Positions 25,143 to 34,429 are shown, counted from the first letter of the stretch. The stretch is DNA of 39,555 bases from Prevotellaceae bacterium (GCA_029226205.1 JAQXXT010000012.1:1-39555); one strand, 5' to 3'. Numbers and translations: made by a program. The notes: generated by a model not told the origin, from the sequence alone.

Positions 25143-26414
25143 ATGAAAAGAATTCTTTTGTTAGGCAGCGGCGGCCGTGAGCACGCTCTGGCCTGGAAAA
25201 TCGCACAGAGCAAACAGGTGGAGAAACTCTTCATCGCTCCCGGTAATGCCGGTACATCAATAGTAGGCGAGAATGTCAACATCCCCGTCGACGCCTTCGA
25301 CAAGATCCGTGACTTCATCGCCGACAATGGCGTCAACATGGTCGTCGTCGGCCCCGAGGTGCCTCTCGTGGCCGGTATCACCGACTTCCTCCGCGTCGAC
25401 GACCGCACGAAGGACATCCCCGTCATCGGTCCCTCCAAGGCCGGCGCACAGCTCGAGGGCTCGAAGGACTTCGCCAAGGCCTTCATGCAGCGCCACCATA
25501 TCCCCACGGCACAGTACCGCACCTTCGACGGCACGACCGTCGACGAGGGTCTCCGCTTCCTCGAGACACTGAAAGCTCCTTATGTCCTGAAAGCTGACGG
25601 CCTCGCTGCCGGCAAGGGCGTCCTCATCGTTCCTACTCTTGAGGAGGCCAAGAAGGAATTCAAGGACATTCTCGGCGGTATGTTCGGCAATGCCAGCGCA
25701 AAGGTGGTCATCGAGGAGTTCCTCAGTGGTATCGAGTGCTCCGTCTTCGTCCTCACCGACGGCCGTCACTACAAGATTCTCCCGGAGGCAAAAGACTACA
25801 AGCGTATCGGTGAACACGACACGGGCCTGAACACCGGTGGCATGGGCTCCGTCTCCCCCGTCCCCTTCGCTACGAAGGAATGGATGAAGAAGGTCGAGGA
25901 CCGTATCATCAAACCGACGGTCGACGGCCTCGCTGAAGAGGGCCTTGACTATAAGGGCTTCATCTTCTTCGGACTGATCAATGTCGACGGCGAGCCGATG
26001 GTCATCGAGTACAACTGCCGTATGGGTGATCCTGAGACAGAGACCGTCATGCTGCGCCTGAAGAGCGATATCGTGGATCTCTTCGACGGTGTCGCCAATG
26101 GTGACCTCGACAAATATGAGGTAGAGACCGACCCGCGTGCTGCCGTCTGCGTCATGCTCGTCTCCGGTGGCTATCCCCAGAAATATGTCAAAGGCTATCC
26201 CATCAGCGGCCTCGATGATGTCGAGGGAAGCATCGTCTTCCACAGTGGCACAGCCCTGAAAGACGGACAGGTCGTCACCGCCGGTGGCCGTGTCATCGCC
26301 GTCTCCAGCTATGGCCGTGACAAGGAGGAGGCACTGCAGAAGAGCTTCCAGGAAGCCCAGAAGATCCACTTCCAGGATAAATACTTCCGCTCCGACATCG
26401 GCCAGGATCTTTAA
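25143..26414 (+). CDS. purD: phosphoribosylamine-glycine ligase
   Basis: Purine biosynthesis step 2: joins phosphoribosylamine and glycine with ATP. The 423 residues match PurD. N-terminal motif [15 protein letters not shown] (5-19), PGNAGT (about 37-42) and [14 protein letters not shown] (about 77-90). The ATP-grasp domain includes [32 protein letters not shown] (about 150-163), [13 protein letters not shown] and the metal-binding [12 protein letters not shown] (about 287-298). It follows the peptidase in the same run. A REP unit and a family-2 hairpin lie directly after its stop codon. Confidence 0.96.
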   Translation: MKRILLLGSGGREHALAWKIAQSKQVEKLFIAPGNAGTSIVGENVNIPVDAFDKIRDFIADNGVNMVVVGPEVPLVAGITDFLRVDDRTKDIPVIGPSKAGAQLEGSKDFAKAFMQRHHIPTAQYRTFDGTTVDEGLRFLETLKAPYVLKADGLAAGKGVLIVPTLEEAKKEFKDILGGMFGNASAKVVIEEFLSGIECSVFVLTDGRHYKILPEAKDYKRIGEHDTGLNTGGMGSVSPVPFATKEWMKKVEDRIIKPTVDGLAEEGLDYKGFIFFGLINVDGEPMVIEYNCRMGDPETETVMLRLKSDIVDLFDGVANGDLDKYEVETDPRAAVCVMLVSGGYPQKYVKGYPISGLDDVEGSIVFHSGTALKDGQVVTAGGRVIAVSSYGRDKEEALQKSFQEAQKIHFQDKYFRSDIGQDL

Positions 26415-26424
26415 TCTCCCCATC

Positions 26425-26496
26425 GTAGGGGCGGCCCTTGTGGCCGCCCTAACACTCCGGGCGCGCCGTCGTGTGCTTGCGCTTTGCAAGCGCAAG
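26425..26496 (+). repeat. REP unit plus family-2 hairpin
   Basis: A forward unit at 26425-26452 (tail GGCCGCCCTAA) is followed by GCGCGCCGTCGTGTG and the perfect stem CTTGCGCTT / AAGCGCAAG, loop TGC, at 26476-26496. They separate purD from the next gene inside an otherwise tightly packed run. Bases 26497-26573 show no further motif. Confidence 0.88.
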
Positions 26497-26573
26497 GAAG
26501 CGCAGACGTTTCGGCGCACGCAGTGCCGCCGCGAATGCAAGCCACGCCGCCCGCCCTTAATCCTTATAGAACA

Positions 26574-27500
26574 TTGATTCGGAAAAGATTTCAGAATAAG
26601 ATTGCGGAGAACCGCTTCGCCCTGCCTATCGTCAGCGCCTATGCCCTCGTGGTATGGACGCTGAGCGGTCTGTGGTCCGGACAGATGTGGACGACATTCC
26701 TCATGGCTGTCTTCGCCACCTATCTCATGGTGGAACTGAACAACCGCAACGCCCTCATCCGTATCTACAGCCGGATGGTGTCGTGTTCCTTCCTCATGCT
26801 CATGACGATGTCTACCTTCCTCTTCACCGACAGTCAGGCTCAGGTGGTGGGCATCTGCGTCATTGCCACCTATCTCCTGCTCTTCAACGGCTACCAGGAC
26901 AGACAGGCCATGGGATGGTCCTTCTATGCCTATGCCGCCTATGGCATCGGCACACTGAACTTCGTACAACTGTTCTACTTCGTACCCTTGTTGTGGCTCC
27001 TCCACAGCTCGAAGATCATGGGACTGAGCGCCCGCACCTTCATCGCCTCCATCCTCGGACTGACGGTGCCTTACTGGTTTGCCCTGGGTTATGTGGCCTA
27101 TGTCGGCGACCTCACAATCATCACCGACCATTTCGCGGGCCTGTGGCATTTCCTGCCGTTGTGCGACTTCTCCGCCGTAGGCGTGAAACCGCTCATCAGC
27201 GTCATCTTCATCACGATCCTCGCCATCATCGGCATCATCCATTTCTTCACACACGCCTATCAGGATAAGATCCGTACGCGTATGCTCTACGAGATCTTCT
27301 CCTATATGGATCTCGCCATTCTGCTCTATTTCATTCTTCAGCCCGGAGAATATCATGTGCTCATCCCATTGATGATTATCAATACGGCACCGATCACGGG
27401 ACATTTCTTCGCACTGACACATAGTAAACTGTCGAACATCATGTTCATCACCATCCTGATATTGACAGTGGTGCTCACCGGCGTGAACTTATGGACGTAG
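26574..27500 (+). CDS. polytopic membrane protein of unknown function
   Basis: A hydrophobic protein with about eight to nine membrane segments. The open frame extends left into the repeat (26484), but that part is low-quality Pro/Ala-rich sequence derived from the hairpin element. TTG at 26574 (read MIRKRFQNKIAENRFALP) gives a sensible 308-residue protein with a basic cytosolic start. The first membrane span starts near residue 17. I do not recognise the family; short charged loops and no catalytic motif are visible. It overlaps the start of the next gene by 10 bp, so the two are probably coupled. Confidence 0.7.
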   Translation: MIRKRFQNKIAENRFALPIVSAYALVVWTLSGLWSGQMWTTFLMAVFATYLMVELNNRNALIRIYSRMVSCSFLMLMTMSTFLFTDSQAQVVGICVIATYLLLFNGYQDRQAMGWSFYAYAAYGIGTLNFVQLFYFVPLLWLLHSSKIMGLSARTFIASILGLTVPYWFALGYVAYVGDLTIITDHFAGLWHFLPLCDFSAVGVKPLISVIFITILAIIGIIHFFTHAYQDKIRTRMLYEIFSYMDLAILLYFILQPGEYHVLIPLMIINTAPITGHFFALTHSKLSNIMFITILILTVVLTGVNLWT

Positions 27501-28741
27501 TCAACAACTTCCTCATCGACTGGGGTTACTGGGGCATGCTCCTCGCCGCCTTTCTCGCCGGCAGCTTCATCCCCTTCTCTTCCGAAGCCGTCATGCTCGG
27601 ACTCATGGCCGCAGGGCTCGATCCCTGGGGCCTCGTCGTTTATGGCAGTATCGGAAATATCCTCGGCTCGATGTTCAACTATGGCTTCGGACGACTGGGG
27701 AAGATGGAATGGATAGAACGCTACCTCCATATCAAAAGGGAGAAGATTGAGAAGACACAGCAGTTCCTCGCGGGACGCGGCGCCTGGACGGGCTTCTTCG
27801 CCTTTCTGCCGATCCTCGGCTCTGCAGTGATGATCACCCTCGGCCTCATGCGGGCGAACATCTTCATCTCGTTCCTCAGCTGCAGCATCGGGAAAATCCT
27901 GCGCTATATCATCCTCATCGTCGGCGTCAACGCCCTCTTCTCCTGTACCCGTCCGTCAACATCGACGGCCACGGAGGAGCTGAAGACGATCACCGTCACT
28001 ATCGAACCGCTGCGCTGGTTCACCGAGCAGCTCTGTGGCGACCGCTACAAAGTGCTGACGATGGTCCCCGCGGGCAGCAGCCCCGAGACTTACGAACCGA
28101 CGCCACGCCAACTCGTTGACCTCAGTCACACCTTATTATATATAGAGGTGGGACAGATCGGTTTCGAGCGTTCCTGGATGCCCCGCCTTAGGGAGAACGC
28201 GCCGAAGATGACGGTCGTCGACAGCAGCCGCGGCATCGCCTATATCCATTCCGCCGGCGGCGCCCTCGATCCCCATACGTGGATGAGCTGCCGTAACGCA
28301 CGCCTCATCGCAAGGAATATCTATGAGGCCCTTCTCGCCAAAGGGGCGAAGAGTCATGGCGACAGCGTCTTCTACCGACAGCATTACGACCGCCTGCTCA
28401 GCCGTATTCATACCGTCGATACCACGATCCGCCGACGGCCGTTCCGCCAGCGGGCCTTCGTCATCTACCACCCTATCCTCACGTATTACGCCCATGACAA
28501 TGGTCTCGTCCAACTGCCGATGGAAGAGGAGGGACGGGAGCCGAGTACCCGGCAGATGGAAGTGCTCATCCGCCGTGCCAAACAGATCCACGTCAAGACG
28601 GTATTCATCCAGCGGGAGTTCAGTCCGCGCAACGCCATGGAAGTCGTCGAGGCCACCCATGCCGAACCGGTCTCCATCAATCCGCTGTCCTATGACTGGG
28701 ACGAGGAAATGATCAAGATCAGTAACCTTCTTCAGAAATAA
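27491..28741 (+). CDS. DedA/YqaA membrane domain fused to a ZnuA-like metal-binding protein
   Basis: A single 416-residue frame joins two families. Residues 1-148 are a YqaA/DedA-type (SNARE-associated) membrane domain: YWGMLLAAFLAGSFIPFSSEAVMLGL, GNILGSMFNYGFGR, then FLPILGSAVMITLGLMR and GKILRYIILIVGVNALF. Residues 163-416 are a ZnuA/TroA-like periplasmic binding protein: VPAGSSPETYEPTPRQL (about 192-208), GALDPHTWMS (His262), VIYHPILTYYA (His327) and INPLSYDW (about 397-403). The junction VNALFSCTRPSTST resembles a lipoprotein signal with Cys152. The usual first metal ligand (His in SPHTYEP) is Glu199, and the usual Asp of DPL is Asn398. The ATPase gene follows 5 bp later, so it probably works in zinc or manganese uptake. 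Confidence 0.8.
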   Translation: MDVVNNFLIDWGYWGMLLAAFLAGSFIPFSSEAVMLGLMAAGLDPWGLVVYGSIGNILGSMFNYGFGRLGKMEWIERYLHIKREKIEKTQQFLAGRGAWTGFFAFLPILGSAVMITLGLMRANIFISFLSCSIGKILRYIILIVGVNALFSCTRPSTSTATEELKTITVTIEPLRWFTEQLCGDRYKVLTMVPAGSSPETYEPTPRQLVDLSHTLLYIEVGQIGFERSWMPRLRENAPKMTVVDSSRGIAYIHSAGGALDPHTWMSCRNARLIARNIYEALLAKGAKSHGDSVFYRQHYDRLLSRIHTVDTTIRRRPFRQRAFVIYHPILTYYAHDNGLVQLPMEEEGREPSTRQMEVLIRRAKQIHVKTVFIQREFSPRNAMEVVEATHAEPVSINPLSYDWDEEMIKISNLLQK

Positions 28742-28746
28742 CGATT

Positions 28747-29424
28747 GTGAGTATGATGGATAACAAAAATATTAACACGTCCGCACCAATCATCCAACTG
28801 CATGATGTCACGGCAGCCTACGGACGGAAGATTATCTTCCGCCACGCCTCACTGACCGTTTATGATCATGACTACCTCGGCATCATCGGACCGAACGGTG
28901 GCGGAAAGACAACGCTCCTTCGTATCCTCCTCGGACTCAAGAAGCCGCTGGAAGGAACGGTGACCTATCTCTGCGACGGACAGCCCGTGAAAGAAATCAC
29001 GATGGGTTATCTGCCACAGTACAGCGCCATCGACCGACAGTTCCCGATCTCCGTGGAGGAAGTCGTCAAGGCCGGACTGAGCAGCCGGAAGCCCTTGCTG
29101 CGCCCGTTCACCGATGACCAGCGGCAACAGGTGGCAGCGACACTCCGGGAGATGGAACTCACCGACCTCGTCCGCCGTCCCATCAGCGCCCTCAGCGGCG
29201 GACAGCTGCAGCGTGTTCTCCTGGCGCGTGCCGTCGTGAGCAATCCGCAGGTCATCGTCCTCGACGAGCCGAACACGTATATCGACCGCCATTTTCAGGA
29301 ACAGATGTACGACATGCTCGACGACCTCAACCGCCGTTGCGCCATCGTCATCGTCTCCCACGACATCGCCGCCATCGAGCCCCGCGCCCGTCATATCATA
29401 GAAGTCGACCACGCCATCCGTTAA
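28747..29424 (+). CDS. znuC: ZnuC-like metal ABC transporter ATPase
   Basis: A cytosolic ATP-binding subunit of 225 residues (GTG start at 28747; ATG 28753 or 28756 are alternatives). Walker A GPNGGGKTT (48-56), Q-loop LPQYSAIDRQFPISVEEVV (89-107, typical of metal-ion transporters), signature LSGGQ (149-153), Walker B VIVLDEP (169-175) and switch His in VSHD (about 207). It follows the fused DedA-ZnuA gene by 5 bp. No membrane permease (ZnuB) gene follows; the next gene, behind its own promoter, is unrelated. Confidence 0.92.
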   Translation: MSMMDNKNINTSAPIIQLHDVTAAYGRKIIFRHASLTVYDHDYLGIIGPNGGGKTTLLRILLGLKKPLEGTVTYLCDGQPVKEITMGYLPQYSAIDRQFPISVEEVVKAGLSSRKPLLRPFTDDQRQQVAATLREMELTDLVRRPISALSGGQLQRVLLARAVVSNPQVIVLDEPNTYIDRHFQEQMYDMLDDLNRRCAIVIVSHDIAAIEPRARHIIEVDHAIR

Positions 29425-29462
29425 AAATTTCCCTATCTCGCTCCTATATCGATTTTTTTTAC

Positions 29463-29470
29463 TAATTTTG
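29463..29470 (+). promoter_or_regulatory. -7 box of the DUF2723 operon
   Basis: TAATTTTG, 38 bp before the start codon. It separates this transcription unit from znuC. The -33 region is not clear. Confidence 0.55.
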
Positions 29471-29508
29471 CAGCGATTTCGAACTCTAATTTTTATTTTT
29501 ATCGATAA

Positions 29509-32500
29509 ATGAAACAGTTTAGACTTGTGGACATCATCGTAGGGTGGATCACCTTTGTGATCGCCGCCTTCACGTACTGCTCCACCATCGAACCCACAGC
29601 CTCCTTCTGGGACTGTCCGGAGTTTATCACCACGGCCTTCAAGCTGGAGGTCGGTCACCCGCCAGGGGCACCTTTCTTCATGCTCCTCGGTAATCTCTTC
29701 ACGCAGTTCGCCTCCGACCCCTCTCATGTGGCCAAAATGGTGAACACGATGAGCGCCCTGCTCTCGGCAACGTGTATCCTCTTCCTCTTCTGGACCATCA
29801 CCCACTTAACGCGGAAGCTGATCCTCAAGGACTGGAGCGAGCTCACCACTGGGAAGCTCATCGCCATCGAGGCCTCCGGTCTCGTCGGCGCCCTCATCTA
29901 TACGTGGAGTGACACATTCTGGTTCTCCGCCGTGGAAGGTGAGGTCTACGCGTTCTCCAGCGCCTTCACCGCCGTCGTCTTCTGGCTCATGCTGAAATGG
30001 GAAGACCATGCCGATGAGCCCCACAGCGACCGCTGGCTCGTGCTGATCACGTTCATGATGGGTCTGAGTATCGGTGTCCACCTGTTGAACCTGCTGTGTA
30101 TCCCCGCCATGGCTCTGGTATTCTACTACCGCAAGAGCAAGGAGCCGAACTTGAAGGGATCACTGATCACACTGCTGATCTCCTTCGTCATCGTCGTCGC
30201 CATCCTCTTCGGCGTCATCCAGGGTATCGTCACCGTCGCCGGCTGGTTCGAGCTGTTCTTCGTCAACACCCTCGGCTGTCCGTTCAACACCGGTGAGATC
30301 ATCTATATCATCCTCCTTGTCGCCTCTTATGTATGGGCCATCTGGGAGACCTACCAGGAGGGACACCTGAAACGGCAGAATGCCGCCTTCCTCGTGGCCT
30401 TCGGCATGATCGGTATCCCGTTCTACGGCTATGGCTGGAAGGCATTCATCCAGGGCGTCGTCGTCCTCGCCATCCTCTGGTTCGTGCTCAACTACAAACG
30501 GCGCGACAAGGCTGCGAAGACAAGCCGGGTCCTCGTCTCCCCGAGACTGAAGAACACCGTCCTGCTGTCACTGATGATGCTCATGATCGGCTACAGCAGC
30601 TACGCCCTCATCGTCATCCGTTCCTATGCGAACCCGCCGATGGACCAGAACTCCCCGGAGGATATCTTCACCCTCGGCTCCTATCTCAGCCGTGACCAGT
30701 ATGGCTCTTATCCGTTGCTCTACGGACAGGCTTATACCTCTCAGGTGAAGCTCGAACAGGACGGAGACATGTGCAAGCCCGTCATGAAGTCGGGCGCGCC
30801 CGTCTACCAGCGTAAGGAGAAAGCATCTCCCAACGAGAAAGACTCTTACTTCGTAGTATCTCACAAAGACAACTACGTCTACGCGCAGTACATGCTCTTC
30901 CCGCGTATGTGGGATCAGAGCCACGCCCAGGCCTACGAGAGCTGGATGGGTGGTGTCGACGGCACCGACGTGCCCTACGACCGCTGCGGTGAGCCGATCA
31001 CGGTGAAGATGCCGACGATGCTCGAGAACCTCCGCTTCTTCTTCTCCTATCAGTGCAACTTCATGTACTGGCGTTACTTCATGTGGAACTTCGCCGGACG
31101 GCAGAACGACCTGCAGGGTAACGGAGAACCGGAACACGGCAACTGGATCACGGGCTTCTCGTTCATCGACAACGCCCTCTATGGTGACCAGAGCAAGCTC
31201 CCCGACGAGCTGAAAGCTAACAAGGGACATAACGTCTTCTACTGCATGCCGCTGCTCCTCGGCCTCATCGGACTCTTCTGGCAGGCCTATCGCGGCAAGC
31301 GAGGCATCCAGCAGTTCTGGGTCGTCTTCTTCCTTTGGTTCATGACGGGTCTCGCCATCGTGATCTACCTGAACCAGACACCGATGCAGCCTCGTGAGCG
31401 TGACTATGCTTACGCCGGCTCGTTCTATGCCTTCGCTATCTGGTGCGGTCTTGGCGTCGCCGCCATCACCGATCTGCTGAAGAAGCACGTGAAGGTCAGC
31501 GGCACCGCCGTCTCGGCCATCGTCGCCGTCCTTGCCCTCCTCGTGCCAATCCAGATGGTCAGCCAGACGTGGGATGATCACGACCGTTCCGACCGTTTCA
31601 CCTGCCGTGACTTCGGACGCAACTATCTGATGTCGCTCCAGGAGAAAGGTAACCCGATTATCTTCACCAACGGTGATAACGATACCTTCCCGCTGTGGTA
31701 CAACCAGGAGGTGGAAGGCGTCGGCACGAACGACCGTGTCTGCAACCTCTCTTACCTGCAGACAGACTGGTATATCGACCAGATGAAACGTCCGGCTTAC
31801 GACTCTCCGAGCGTGCCGATTTCCTGGCCGCGCCTCGACTACTGCTCCGGTACTAACGAGTATGTAGAGGTACAGCCGGAGGCAAAGCAGCAGCTCCTCG
31901 ACTTCTACAAGCAGAACCCGCAGGCTGCCGCCGCACAGTATGGCAAGGACCCGTTTGAGTTGAAGAACATCCTGAAATACTGGGTACGGTCGAAGGATCC
32001 CAACAACCACTTCATCCCCACGGATACCGTCTACGTCACCATCGACAAGAATGCCGTTCGCCGCAGTGGTATGATGATGGCTTCCGACACCATCCCCGAC
32101 CGCATGGTCATCAGCCTCAAGGGTAAGCAGGCCCTCTACAAGAACGACCTGATGATGCTTGAGATGATCGCGCAGTGCAACTGGACGCGTCCGCTCTATG
32201 TCGCCCTCACCGTCGGCGAGGAGAACTACATGAACCTTGGCGACAACTTCATCCAGGAGGGTCTCGCCAACCGTATCACGCCGTTCACCACGAAGCTGCC
32301 GGGAGTGAAGAACTTCGACACCGAGCGTACCTATCATAATGTGATGACACGCTTCCGCTTCGGTAACCTCAAGGAGCATGGCCTGTATATCGACGAGACA
32401 ACGATGCGGATGTGCTATACCCACCGCCGCCTCCTCGCACAGCTCGCCCTGCAGCTCGTAGAGGAGAAGAAGCTCGACAAGGCCCGTAAGGTCCTCGCCC

Positions 32501-32862
32501 TCGCCGAGCGTGAGCTCCCGACTTACAACATCCCCGTGAACTATATGTCCGGCGGCCTCGACTACGCACAGGCTTATGCGATGGTCGGCAACAAGGCCAT
32601 GGCCAACAAGTACCTCGACGGCGTCTTCAACACGTCCCGTCAGTATGTACAGTACTTCGAGAGCCTCAACCAGGATAAGTTCCAGATGTGTTCCGATGAC
32701 TGTATGCGGGAACTCATGATCATGAACCAGGGCTGCCAGCTCGCACAAGTTGTCAATGCCGCCAAGGCGCAGAAGATGGGTAAGACCGTAGAGACACTCT
32801 ACCGCACCTATCAGATGCTCGGCGGAAAGATGCCGCAGATGGGAGGTGGTGACCAGGAATGA
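29509..32862 (+). CDS. DUF2723 (TMEM260-like) membrane protein, probable glycosyltransferase
   Basis: An inner-membrane protein of 1117 residues. The N-terminal DUF2723 domain starts with the hallmark TYCSTIEPTASFWDCPEFIT and KLEVGHPPGAPFFMLLGNL (about 22-65). It has some 12 or more membrane spans to about residue 690, with a soluble insert around 390-560. The C-terminal 400 residues are soluble, with NGDNDTFPLWYNQEVEGV near 720 and TPR-like helices at the end. DUF2723 is related to the GT-C O-mannosyltransferases, and human TMEM260 mannosylates receptor domains; Bacteroidota O-glycosylate exported proteins, so such a role is plausible. It overlaps the deacetylase gene by 4 bp. Confidence 0.88.
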   Translation: MKQFRLVDIIVGWITFVIAAFTYCSTIEPTASFWDCPEFITTAFKLEVGHPPGAPFFMLLGNLFTQFASDPSHVAKMVNTMSALLSATCILFLFWTITHLTRKLILKDWSELTTGKLIAIEASGLVGALIYTWSDTFWFSAVEGEVYAFSSAFTAVVFWLMLKWEDHADEPHSDRWLVLITFMMGLSIGVHLLNLLCIPAMALVFYYRKSKEPNLKGSLITLLISFVIVVAILFGVIQGIVTVAGWFELFFVNTLGCPFNTGEIIYIILLVASYVWAIWETYQEGHLKRQNAAFLVAFGMIGIPFYGYGWKAFIQGVVVLAILWFVLNYKRRDKAAKTSRVLVSPRLKNTVLLSLMMLMIGYSSYALIVIRSYANPPMDQNSPEDIFTLGSYLSRDQYGSYPLLYGQAYTSQVKLEQDGDMCKPVMKSGAPVYQRKEKASPNEKDSYFVVSHKDNYVYAQYMLFPRMWDQSHAQAYESWMGGVDGTDVPYDRCGEPITVKMPTMLENLRFFFSYQCNFMYWRYFMWNFAGRQNDLQGNGEPEHGNWITGFSFIDNALYGDQSKLPDELKANKGHNVFYCMPLLLGLIGLFWQAYRGKRGIQQFWVVFFLWFMTGLAIVIYLNQTPMQPRERDYAYAGSFYAFAIWCGLGVAAITDLLKKHVKVSGTAVSAIVAVLALLVPIQMVSQTWDDHDRSDRFTCRDFGRNYLMSLQEKGNPIIFTNGDNDTFPLWYNQEVEGVGTNDRVCNLSYLQTDWYIDQMKRPAYDSPSVPISWPRLDYCSGTNEYVEVQPEAKQQLLDFYKQNPQAAAAQYGKDPFELKNILKYWVRSKDPNNHFIPTDTVYVTIDKNAVRRSGMMMASDTIPDRMVISLKGKQALYKNDLMMLEMIAQCNWTRPLYVALTVGEENYMNLGDNFIQEGLANRITPFTTKLPGVKNFDTERTYHNVMTRFRFGNLKEHGLYIDETTMRMCYTHRRLLAQLALQLVEEKKLDKARKVLALAERELPTYNIPVNYMSGGLDYAQAYAMVGNKAMANKYLDGVFNTSRQYVQYFESLNQDKFQMCSDDCMRELMIMNQGCQLAQVVNAAKAQKMGKTVETLYRTYQMLGGKMPQMGGGDQE

Positions 32863-33470
32863 TCATCGAACAACCCTCGTGGTTCCTCAGATGGATCTAT
32901 CCGAAGGCGCTGTGGCGCATGGACAAGCATGACCACAGCGTCTACCTCACCTTCGACGACGGGCCGATACCGGAGTCGACGCCCTTCATCCTCGATACCC
33001 TTCGTGAGTACGGGGTGAAGGCGACGTTCTTCATGGTCGGCGAGAATGTAGCGCGATACCACGAGCTCTACAACCGTATCGTCGACGAGGGACATCAGGT
33101 GGGTAACCATACGTTCAACCACCTCGGGTCGCTGAAACACATGGCCATCACCTACGGGCAGAACATCGCCATGGCCAACGACCTCATCAAGGCCCATCTC
33201 TTCCGGCCGCCCCACGGATGGATGAAGATGAGTGTCTACTGGTGGGTGAACCGGTACTATAAGATTGTCATGTGGGATCTCGTGACCCGTGACTATTCCA
33301 AATGGATGACCGCCGAGGATGTCCTCAACAATGTGAAGCGATATGCCCGCAACGGCTCCATCATCACGTTCCACGATAGTCTGAAGAGCATCGACAAACT
33401 GCATTACGCTCTTCCCGAAGCCCTCAAATGGCTTAAAGAACAAGGATATGAATTCAAGACTTTCGAATGA
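32859..33470 (+). CDS. NodB-type polysaccharide deacetylase
   Basis: A 203-residue carbohydrate esterase family 4 protein. Motif 1 TFDDGP (31-36, Asp33 base and Asp34 metal), motif 2 HTFNH (His84 and His88 metal ligands), motif 3 RPPHG (116-120), motif 4 DLVTRDYSKW (about 143-152) and motif 5 ITFHDS (about 169-174) are all present, so it should be active on N-acetylated sugars (peptidoglycan or surface glycan). There is no clear signal peptide, only a hydrophobic patch (WFLRWIYPKALW), so the location is uncertain. Overlaps with both neighbours (4 bp before, 23 bp after) show translational coupling. Confidence 0.92.
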   Translation: MIIEQPSWFLRWIYPKALWRMDKHDHSVYLTFDDGPIPESTPFILDTLREYGVKATFFMVGENVARYHELYNRIVDEGHQVGNHTFNHLGSLKHMAITYGQNIAMANDLIKAHLFRPPHGWMKMSVYWWVNRYYKIVMWDLVTRDYSKWMTAEDVLNNVKRYARNGSIITFHDSLKSIDKLHYALPEALKWLKEQGYEFKTFE

Positions 33471-34371
33471 GAATATCAAAGCCGAGGCCCGTCGCCTCGG
33501 CTTTTTTGCTTGTGGCCTCGCCCGTGCCGATGCCGTCGACAGTGAGACGGCGGCCCATGTGCGGCAGTGGCTCGACCATCACGACTACGCGTCGATGGAA
33601 TATATGGCCAACTATACCGACAAGCGCCTCGACCCGCGACTCCTCGTCGACGGCGTACATACCATAGTCTCCGTGGCCATGAACTATGCCCCGGCACAAC
33701 GGCTCCCCGAGGGACAGCCGCAGATGGCGGCCTATGCCCTCGGACAGGATTACCACGACCTCGTGAAAGACAGGCTCCGTCAGCTCGCTGCCGCCATCGG
33801 AGCCGCCGACGGCTGGCGTGCCTTCTGCGACTCCGCCCCCGTCCTCGAGCGTTACTGGGCCGTGAAAGCGGGACTCGGATGGACGGGACGTAACCATCAG
33901 CTCATCATCCCCCATGCCGGGAGCATGTTTTTCCTTGGTGAACTCTTCCTGCAGGAGTCTCTGGAGCCCGACGAGCCGATGGTGAGCCGCTGTGGCACAT
34001 GTCACCGTTGCATCGATGCCTGTCCCACCCATGCCCTGACCTTCCAGGGTGAGATGGATGCCGAGCGCTGTCTGAGTTATCAGCTCATCGAGAACCGCGG
34101 GGAACTCTCCGACCTGGCGAAAGAGAAAATGGGCGACTGCTTCTATGGCTGCGACCGTTGTCAGACGGCCTGCCCGTGGAACCGTTTCGCCACGCCGACG
34201 ACAGAGCCCGCCCTGCAGCCAAAGCCCGAGCTCCTCCACATGACACGCGAGGACTGGCAGCATCTCTCCGTCGAGGATTACCGCCGCCTCTTCAAAGGCT
34301 CCGCCGTCAAGCGTGCGAAATACGAGGGCCTCAAGCGCAATATCGATAGCCTCAACCCCTTGCTTTCGTAA
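33448..34371 (+). CDS. queG: epoxyqueuosine reductase
   Basis: Final step of queuosine synthesis in tRNA: cobalamin-dependent reduction of epoxyqueuosine. The 307 residues contain the N-terminal DUF1730 cobalamin-binding region (YMANYTDKRLDPRLLVDG near 52-69), the catalytic segment DSAPVLERYWAVKAGLGWTGRN (about 128-149), and two [4Fe-4S] sites: Cys182, 185, 188, 192 (CGTCHRCIDACP) and Cys235, 238, 242 (YGCDRCQTACPWN), with Cys231 nearby. It is the last gene of the DUF2723 operon, overlapping the deacetylase by 23 bp. A long hairpin terminator follows. Confidence 0.95.
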   Translation: MNSRLSNENIKAEARRLGFFACGLARADAVDSETAAHVRQWLDHHDYASMEYMANYTDKRLDPRLLVDGVHTIVSVAMNYAPAQRLPEGQPQMAAYALGQDYHDLVKDRLRQLAAAIGAADGWRAFCDSAPVLERYWAVKAGLGWTGRNHQLIIPHAGSMFFLGELFLQESLEPDEPMVSRCGTCHRCIDACPTHALTFQGEMDAERCLSYQLIENRGELSDLAKEKMGDCFYGCDRCQTACPWNRFATPTTEPALQPKPELLHMTREDWQHLSVEDYRRLFKGSAVKRAKYEGLKRNIDSLNPLLS

Positions 34372-34375
34372 TATA

Positions 34376-34429
34376 AACAACGTAGATAAAAAATTATCTC
34401 ATTGAGATATTTTTTTATCTCTGTTGTTT
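34376..34429. terminator. long bidirectional hairpin terminator
   Basis: The inner stem TATCTC-ATT-GAGATA (34395-34409) is extended by AGATAAAAAA (34384-34393) pairing with TTTTTTATCT (34411-34420), and by AACAAC pairing with GTTGTT outside. A run of seven T follows the inner stem. It begins four bases after the queG stop codon. Confidence 0.8.

Noticed and set aside
25257..27422. Long antisense frames (also 30568-32748, 23525-25534 and 21403-22995 on minus, 5258-6862 on plus)
   Set aside because: They lie opposite well-supported genes, have acidic/His-rich or Arg/Ser-rich compositions typical of shadow frames, and show no family motifs.
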